A DNA stretch of 64,000 nt, from the NCBI RefSeq assembly GCF_900107275.1, contig NZ_FNPI01000026.1, positions 1 to 64,000 on the forward strand, read 5' to 3'. Shown piece after piece: positions 59,279 through 64,000 of this stretch. Numbering within the stretch: position 1 is the first letter of the stretch; every line of letters begins with the position of its first letter. A program made the position numbers and the translations under genes. Under the pieces are notes generated by a model. That model searched no databases. It was not told the origin of the DNA and worked only from the letters and a program-made list of their open reading frames with translations. This stretch comes from Evansella caseinilytica (GTDB lineage: Bacteria; Bacillota; Bacilli; Bacillales; Salisediminibacteriaceae).

Positions 59279-60382
59279 CTAAAGATGAGCCAGAGACTCC
59301 GTCAACAACACCATTGCCAGCGCCTGCCCGTATGCCATCGGTGCCTTGATAATGCTTTTATAATTCTCTTTCGTTTTTCCGATCGGCGTGCCTGCGGAAA
59401 CCTCTAGAACGGTTCCGTCCTCTGCGATGTTGTCCATGACAGCGTGCAGCGTCTTCATCCCTGCCGAAAAATACGGCTCCTCCGGTAAAATGCCGAGCCT
59501 TACCGCCTTCAACATTCCGGCCGCCATCGCAGCTGATCCCGACACTTCTGTATAGCTGTCCGGATCGTCAATCAACGTGTGCCATAAGCCGTCCTTCGCC
59601 TGAAAACGGCACAAAGTGCGCACTTGTCCGGTAAGCGCTTCGGTGAGATAGTGATACACCCCTTTATCTAAATAATTGCCCATTAATTGAAGATATTCCG
59701 GGACAGCGACAGTGAACCAGCTGTTTCCTCTGCACCAGAACGCTTCACTAAAATTGTCCCGGTCAGTAAAACTCCAGCCATGGTATAATAAATTTGTTTT
59801 CTTATCATATAAATACTTGATATGAATCAGCAGTTGGTAAAGGGATTCCTCCCTCCAATCAGCTTTATCATACTTTACCCCCATTTTCGCGGAAAACAGC
59901 ACTGCCATAAAAATCGTATCCACCCAGATTTCGTTTTCGTGTAATCTCACCCTGTCCTTTGTTTCACCGGTAGTGACATGCTGGAAGCCGTTCTCTTCTG
60001 TTCTTGGAAGATCGTTTAGCAGCCAGTTCATCCATCGTTTGCAAAAATCCTCGTTTTTTTCCGCATCCATGAGGGTGAGCAGCGGAGCTGTCGTATTAAT
60101 GTTCCGACAAGGAATTCCGTTGTTCACTTGCCTGTCCATCCAACTGCTTATATACGCTTCATACCGGTTGTCGTGATACAAACTCTGAAGCTTTGAAAGG
60201 CCGAACAACCCGACACCTTGCGGCCAATCCCATTCCTCCATTCCAAAGTCACGCTTGTAAAACCCGATTTTTTCCGTCTCATCACTTAAGCAGCGATCAT
60301 TTTCCTCCAGTTCCGGCGTTTGCAAATGTAAAAGCCGATTTGTTACCAATTGTAACTTCTCGAGCACATGCCAACGATTCAT
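59279..60382 (-). CDS. Unsaturated uronyl hydrolase, GH105/GH88 type
   Basis: 367 residues, an (alpha/alpha)6 barrel. Catalytic Asp is likely in EIWVDTIFMAVLF; the conserved YHGWSF and AFWCRGNSWFTVAVPEYL blocks are typical of family 105. These enzymes hydrate the 4,5-double bond of unsaturated uronic acids released by polysaccharide lyases and so free the next sugar. No signal peptide, so it is cytoplasmic. It sits between the ABC permease genes and the toroid enzyme gene, which places the operon in use of lyase-generated, uronate-containing oligosaccharides. The ATG lies behind a weak AAGGGCGAAAGG site. Confidence 0.9.
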   Translation of the reverse strand: MNRWHVLEKLQLVTNRLLHLQTPELEENDRCLSDETEKIGFYKRDFGMEEWDWPQGVGLFGLSKLQSLYHDNRYEAYISSWMDRQVNNGIPCRNINTTAPLLTLMDAEKNEDFCKRWMNWLLNDLPRTEENGFQHVTTGETKDRVRLHENEIWVDTIFMAVLFSAKMGVKYDKADWREESLYQLLIHIKYLYDKKTNLLYHGWSFTDRDNFSEAFWCRGNSWFTVAVPEYLQLMGNYLDKGVYHYLTEALTGQVRTLCRFQAKDGLWHTLIDDPDSYTEVSGSAAMAAGMLKAVRLGILPEEPYFSAGMKTLHAVMDNIAEDGTVLEVSAGTPIGKTKENYKSIIKAPMAYGQALAMVLLTESLAHL

Positions 60383-60404
60383 TCCTTTCGCCCTTCCTTT
60401 CTAC

Positions 60405-61235
60405 CTATCCTTTTATTCCTGATGTCGCATTTGCATTCATAATATATCGCTGAAATACAATAAATAATAGTATCATTGGTAGCAGCGAAATAACGGAGGC
60501 GGATAATAACAACACCCAGTCTATGTTTTCCGCGCCAACAATACTTCGCAACGCTACTTGAACGGTATATTTATCAGGATCACTCAACACGATCAACGGC
60601 CAAATATAATCATTCCACCGCCACTGAAAGGAAAAAATCGCCAACGTTATGACAATCGGCTTTGCAAGCGGAAGCATTAAGCGAAAAAAGATCCTTCCCT
60701 CACCAGCTCCGTCGATCCGCGCCGACTCGATGATGTCATCAGGTACCGTCATGAAATACTGCCTGAACATAAAAATACCCGTTGCCGTGTTAATCGATGG
60801 AATGATCAATCCGGCAAAGCTGTTGTACAGCCCTAAATTTAGAATGACAGTAAAGCTGGAGCTCATGATGACTTCTGTTGGCAGCATTGTTGTTGCCAAA
60901 ATACAAATGAAAAAAGCACTCAGCCATTTATATCTGTACTTTGCCAAGGCGTAGCCGCAGGTGGAACTGGCAAGAATCGTTAGACCCGTCGTTGTAATCG
61001 TTACCATCAGCGTATTTATGAAATATTGTATAAACTCCATCGTTGACCAGGCATACTGATAATTCTCTAATGTGGGATTTTGCGGCAATATTTTCAGCGG
61101 ATAAGAAAACAATTCACTGCCCGGCTTCAGCGAGCTTAAGAACAGCCATAGAATCGGAAAAAGATACATGAATGCAATAATATAAAGTGCTGCTGTCAGC
61201 AGTCCTGTCGTCACTCTGTCGTTCAGCCTATCCAT
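60405..61235 (-). CDS. Sugar ABC transporter permease (MalG/UgpE type)
   Basis: 276 residues with six membrane segments. The EAA-type coupling loop is present as ESARIDGAGEGRIFFRLMLPLAKP. The ATG at 61235 lies behind GAGGAAGG; the start overlaps the end of the first permease gene by eight bases, a sign of coupled translation. It forms the channel with the permease encoded upstream. The operon has no ATPase gene, so a shared MsmX-like ATPase elsewhere is expected. Confidence 0.93.
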   Translation of the reverse strand: MDRLNDRVTTGLLTAALYIIAFMYLFPILWLFLSSLKPGSELFSYPLKILPQNPTLENYQYAWSTMEFIQYFINTLMVTITTTGLTILASSTCGYALAKYRYKWLSAFFICILATTMLPTEVIMSSSFTVILNLGLYNSFAGLIIPSINTATGIFMFRQYFMTVPDDIIESARIDGAGEGRIFFRLMLPLAKPIVITLAIFSFQWRWNDYIWPLIVLSDPDKYTVQVALRSIVGAENIDWVLLLSASVISLLPMILLFIVFQRYIMNANATSGIKG

Positions 61236-62109
61236 CGACCCTTCCTCCTCTGACAAACTTAAATTGAAGCAGTGCGAACACCAGCAGAATGACAAATAAC
61301 ACCATTGACGCCGCGCTGGCATAGCCGATTCTCATCTGAGCAAACCCGGTCTGATAAATGTATTGGACAATAAAGGTGTTATCTGTTCCCGGACCGCCAT
61401 TCGTGAGTGCCTGCACCATCGGAAATTCTTTCATTAAACCAAAGATCGACAGCAAAATAACGAGAAAGGATGTGGAGCGAAGGGAAGGAAGCGTGATATG
61501 CCAAAACTTTTGCCAGCCGTTCGCACCGTCAATTTCCGAAGCCTCATAATAAGCTTTTGGAACATTCAGTAATGCTGCGATAAAAATTAGCATGTTAAAT
61601 GCCGTTCCTGCCCAGGCTGTTGCCAGCAGAACGACCAGGAACGCCAAGTTGCCATTTGATGACCAGGCAAGCGGCTCCCCACCCAATGCACTAATAATAT
61701 AGTTAACAAAGCCAAAGCTTTCACCGAACATCCACCGCCACAGTACACCGGTAACGATCGGCGATACAAGCCATGGGAAAAAGAAAATTGTTTTCGCCAC
61801 CGTCTTCCCTCTTGTATGGTTGCTGACGAGCAGCACCGACACAAGCAGGGATGCGCAGTAAACAAACGGAACACCGAGCGCTGTATACAGGAACGTCCTT
61901 GACATTGCTTTATAAAAGCCCGGATCCTGAAACAGACGAATATAATTATCCAGTCCGACAAAGGTCGCATTCATACCTGAATAATTCGTAAACGAATAAG
62001 CCACTCCAAGCAGTGCCGGCCACACAAAAAATACGATAAACAAGAGCAAATTTGAAAAGATAAACAAAAATGCCCATTTTTTATTCCGGTCCTTCTTTTT
62101 CACTCTCAT
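61228..62109 (-). CDS. Sugar ABC transporter permease (MalF/UgpA type)
   Basis: 293 residues with six membrane segments. The coupling loop reads EASEIDGANGWQKFWHITLPSLR. The ATG at 62109 was chosen behind GAGGTGAGG; a GTG at 62118 overlaps that site. It lies between the solute-binding lipoprotein gene and the second permease gene. The unusual 419-bp gap before it, back to the binding-protein gene, contains MITE-like sequence. Confidence 0.92.
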   Translation of the reverse strand: MRVKKKDRNKKWAFLFIFSNLLLFIVFFVWPALLGVAYSFTNYSGMNATFVGLDNYIRLFQDPGFYKAMSRTFLYTALGVPFVYCASLLVSVLLVSNHTRGKTVAKTIFFFPWLVSPIVTGVLWRWMFGESFGFVNYIISALGGEPLAWSSNGNLAFLVVLLATAWAGTAFNMLIFIAALLNVPKAYYEASEIDGANGWQKFWHITLPSLRSTSFLVILLSIFGLMKEFPMVQALTNGGPGTDNTFIVQYIYQTGFAQMRIGYASAASMVLFVILLVFALLQFKFVRGGRVDG

Positions 62110-62258
62110 CTTCCTCACCTCGACTTATATCCTGCTTCTTTGGCGCCGGCTGTTCCAAAGGCTAAAAAAGCAGCCTAATTCAAGTAGCCGCAAAAAAGGT
62201 CGCTTTCACCTTTTCCAAGGGCGCCGGAGCAATGTGCATAACCGTTGCATTTTTTTAT

Positions 62259-62416
62259 AGATGATGTTCAAAAAGTCTCGGATACAGCGCCGGCGAATCT
62301 CAACGCCCGCGTTGGCCCTCCGCTGCTCACGTACGTTCCGTGTACGCTCCGCTGCTCGGTCCTGCCGCGCCTCGATCTTCTTGCCGCTGTGATGTCCTCC
62401 TTTTTGAACACACACT
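62259..62416 (+). mobile_element. MITE family 1-like variant with GC-rich interior (158 bp)
   Basis: Ends are AGATGATGTTCAAAAAG and CTTTTTGAACACACACT with TAT at 62256-62258 and 62417-62419. The interior differs from the 205-bp copies: GC-rich, with CCGCTGCTC repeated near 62318 and 62348. A family 2-like right end follows at about 62440-62518 (GGGTGTGTCC folding with GGAACACACCC). Confidence 0.65.
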
Positions 62417-62528
62417 TATAAAAATTTTCGTACCGTTCCTAAAAAAAATCGCGGCTTTGTTCGTTGTTTCATCGAGGGTGTGTCCTCGAAAGGGACTATC
62501 TGCTTTTGGGAACACACCCGCCCGTTAG

Positions 62529-63779
62529 CTATTTTCCTTCCGCATATGCTTCCGTAAAGTTTCTCTTCATTTCTTCAAGAGCTTCGTCTAGGCTTTGTTC
62601 GTCGTTCAATGTTTTGACAATCGCTTCTCTGATCACGTTAGAAGCACTTCTTTCCGAAATCAACTGCTTGATCACCTGCTCATTCCTTTGCAGCCCTGCG
62701 ACAGGCGCGGAAGCATCGATCTCATTCCGATACAGCTCATAAACTTCCGGCCTGAGCTTATAGTTTATTTCCGCCCCTTCTACAACTGGTAAATAGCCAC
62801 CGAGTTCGGCCAGCTTTTCATAGTTTTCTTTGGTGTAAAGCCAGTCAATAAATTGTATGGCTTCCTCTTCCACATTCGATCCGGCAAAAGCAACCAGATA
62901 GTTTCCTCCTAAATTCGTTGCCCGCTGCGTCCGATAAGGCATATAGACTGCTTCCCATTGAAAGTCCTTAATATTGTTGGTGAAATCCGTTATTTGCCAG
63001 CTTCCGGACATATACGCTGCCACTCTTCCGCTTTGAAACATGGAGGAGGCATCCTCACCGGTAGTCCATACAGAAGCTGGCATGATTGTATTGTCATTTA
63101 AACGGAGGAAATATTCGAGACCATCCCTTGTCTCTGGATTTGTAGTATATTCCCCATTTTCTTCATAAAAGCCGTCGCTTCCAAATTGGTAAAGCAGCGC
63201 ATTCAGACGGTGCTCCGATCCATCCATCACTAACCCGTACCGCGCATCCGTTTTTTCAAGAACCGTTTCAAGAGATTCAATAAATTCAGCCCATGTCCAA
63301 ATGTCGTCTTCGCTTGTCGGATAAGAAACACCGGCTTCATCGAACAAATCCTTATTGATAAACATTCCTACGGCAGTAAGATCTAACGGCGGCGCCAGTA
63401 ATTGACCATCCACAGTGATGCCTAGTTCTTTATCCACATTATTCTGGTCAGCGATATCCGTTAAATCGAGCAAGTGGCCGTTCCATGCAGGACTGAAACC
63501 GGTAACCCGCGCCAATGCAGGCGGTTCTCCGGACCTGACCATATTGGTAATCTTCGTGACCATATCACTGTACGGGACATCGACAACTTCCACTTCAACA
63601 CCTGTTTCTACGGTATACCTTTCCGACATGATTGTTAGGGCCAGGCCTTCCACCGTATCCCCGGAAACGAAAAATTGCAGCTTTCCGCTTTCCTCGCTGT
63701 CCGAACTCGAAGAATCAGAGCAAGCACCAGCAACAATAGCAAAAGACAAAAGCACAACTGCGAAAATCATTTTCTTCAT
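62529..63779 (-). CDS. Sugar ABC transporter substrate-binding lipoprotein
   Basis: 416 residues of the family 1 extracellular solute-binding proteins. The signal peptide ends in the lipobox IVAGAC, then a Ser/Asp linker. ARYGLVMDGSEHRLNALLYQFG and a MFQSGRVAAYMSGSW block are typical of oligosaccharide binders. It is the first gene of the operon, followed by two permeases, a GH105-type hydrolase and a toroid enzyme. The ligand is probably an unsaturated uronate-containing oligosaccharide. The ATG follows GAGGGGG. Confidence 0.93.
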   Translation of the reverse strand: MKKMIFAVVLLSFAIVAGACSDSSSSDSEESGKLQFFVSGDTVEGLALTIMSERYTVETGVEVEVVDVPYSDMVTKITNMVRSGEPPALARVTGFSPAWNGHLLDLTDIADQNNVDKELGITVDGQLLAPPLDLTAVGMFINKDLFDEAGVSYPTSEDDIWTWAEFIESLETVLEKTDARYGLVMDGSEHRLNALLYQFGSDGFYEENGEYTTNPETRDGLEYFLRLNDNTIMPASVWTTGEDASSMFQSGRVAAYMSGSWQITDFTNNIKDFQWEAVYMPYRTQRATNLGGNYLVAFAGSNVEEEAIQFIDWLYTKENYEKLAELGGYLPVVEGAEINYKLRPEVYELYRNEIDASAPVAGLQRNEQVIKQLISERSASNVIREAIVKTLNDEQSLDEALEEMKRNFTEAYAEGK

Positions 63780-63956
63780 GTGTATCCCCCTCTTTTTTAA
63801 CTTCTTTTTACAGAAAATGGGCCGATTTTTTTACAAGGCACTTTTTAAAACACTATTGCTTTTAGCTGCTGGATCGTAATCCAAGCGAAAGCTCGGCTCT
63901 TCACGCTTTAGCTTGAAGCGGTCTGACAGCAACAAAGTTTACGAAAACAGCCTGTT

Positions 63957-64000
63957 AAAGCGTGTTCAAAAAGATAACAAGCGTTCTTTTTGAACAAACA
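63957..64000 (-). mobile_element. MITE family 1 end, cut by the window edge
   Basis: GCGTGTTCAAAAAGAT and TTCTTTTTGAACAAACA form the same end hairpin as the copy at 55753-55957. The remainder would lie beyond 64000. The 63780-63956 spacer shows no gene. Confidence 0.65.

Overview
The window looks like chromosome from a low-to-moderate GC Gram-positive bacterium of the Bacillaceae. The support is strong AGGAGG-type ribosome binding sites, GTG/TTG starts, many PTS permeases with PRD-type regulators, cre-like sites, and sugar ABC importers without their own ATPase. The genus cannot be fixed from the sequence. I saw no rRNA, tRNA, prophage or CRISPR array.

Layout. 1-273 is the tail of an ABC exporter ATPase. 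406-5523 (-) encodes a giant pseudokinase/AAA-ATPase/GAF/histidine kinase. A 21-bp tandem repeat and a small membrane protein follow. 6447-8692 holds a cytochrome P450 behind a palindromic operator, plus a TetR regulator. 9026-11807 (-) is a two-gene unit of unknown role: a coiled-coil-rich 560-aa protein and an M23 metallopeptidase. 12266-19152 (+) is a PTS catabolic operon (EIIA, EIIB, EIIC, SIS isomerase, DapA-family aldolase, KDPG-type aldolase, PRD regulator) for an unidentified sugar. 19287-21229 carries an acetyltransferase, a membrane protein and a divergent TetR. 21439-21646 is a 52-bp tandem repeat. 21928-27812 is a probable four-carbon sugar-acid (threonate/erythronate) locus: a PrpR-like regulator lacking GAFTGA, a KdgT-type permease, a DUF1537 kinase and PdxA2. 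A succinate-semialdehyde dehydrogenase-like gene follows on the other strand.

The most distinctive part is 29859-46601 (-), which carries two PTS/sulfatase cassettes. Cassette one has a PRD regulator, lactose/cellobiose-type EIIA, EIIB and EIIC, and a sulfatase. Cassette two has a GntR regulator, glucose/NAG-type EIIBC, a sulfatase, EIIA, a NanE epimerase, an anaerobic sulfatase-maturing radical SAM enzyme, a SulP transporter and an FGE. Neither sulfatase has a signal peptide, so desulfation should be cytoplasmic, after phosphorylating import. Both an oxygen-dependent and an oxygen-independent sulfatase-activating enzyme are present.

47078-49945 holds a small membrane protein and a TetR-controlled ABC exporter with two operators over a clear promoter. 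50146-55704 (-) is a beta-glucoside PTS with a GH1 6-phospho-glycosidase and another PRD regulator. 56415-57221 (-) is a lipoprotein. 57450-63779 (-) is a sugar ABC importer with a GH105-type unsaturated uronyl hydrolase and an (alpha/alpha)-toroid enzyme. Together with the sulfatases this suggests use of acidic, sulfated polysaccharide fragments.

Two families of small non-coding mobile elements (MITE-like) lie between operons. Family 1 has three copies of exactly 205 bp with 17-bp inverted termini and 3-bp target duplications. One of these is inserted inside a family 2 element.
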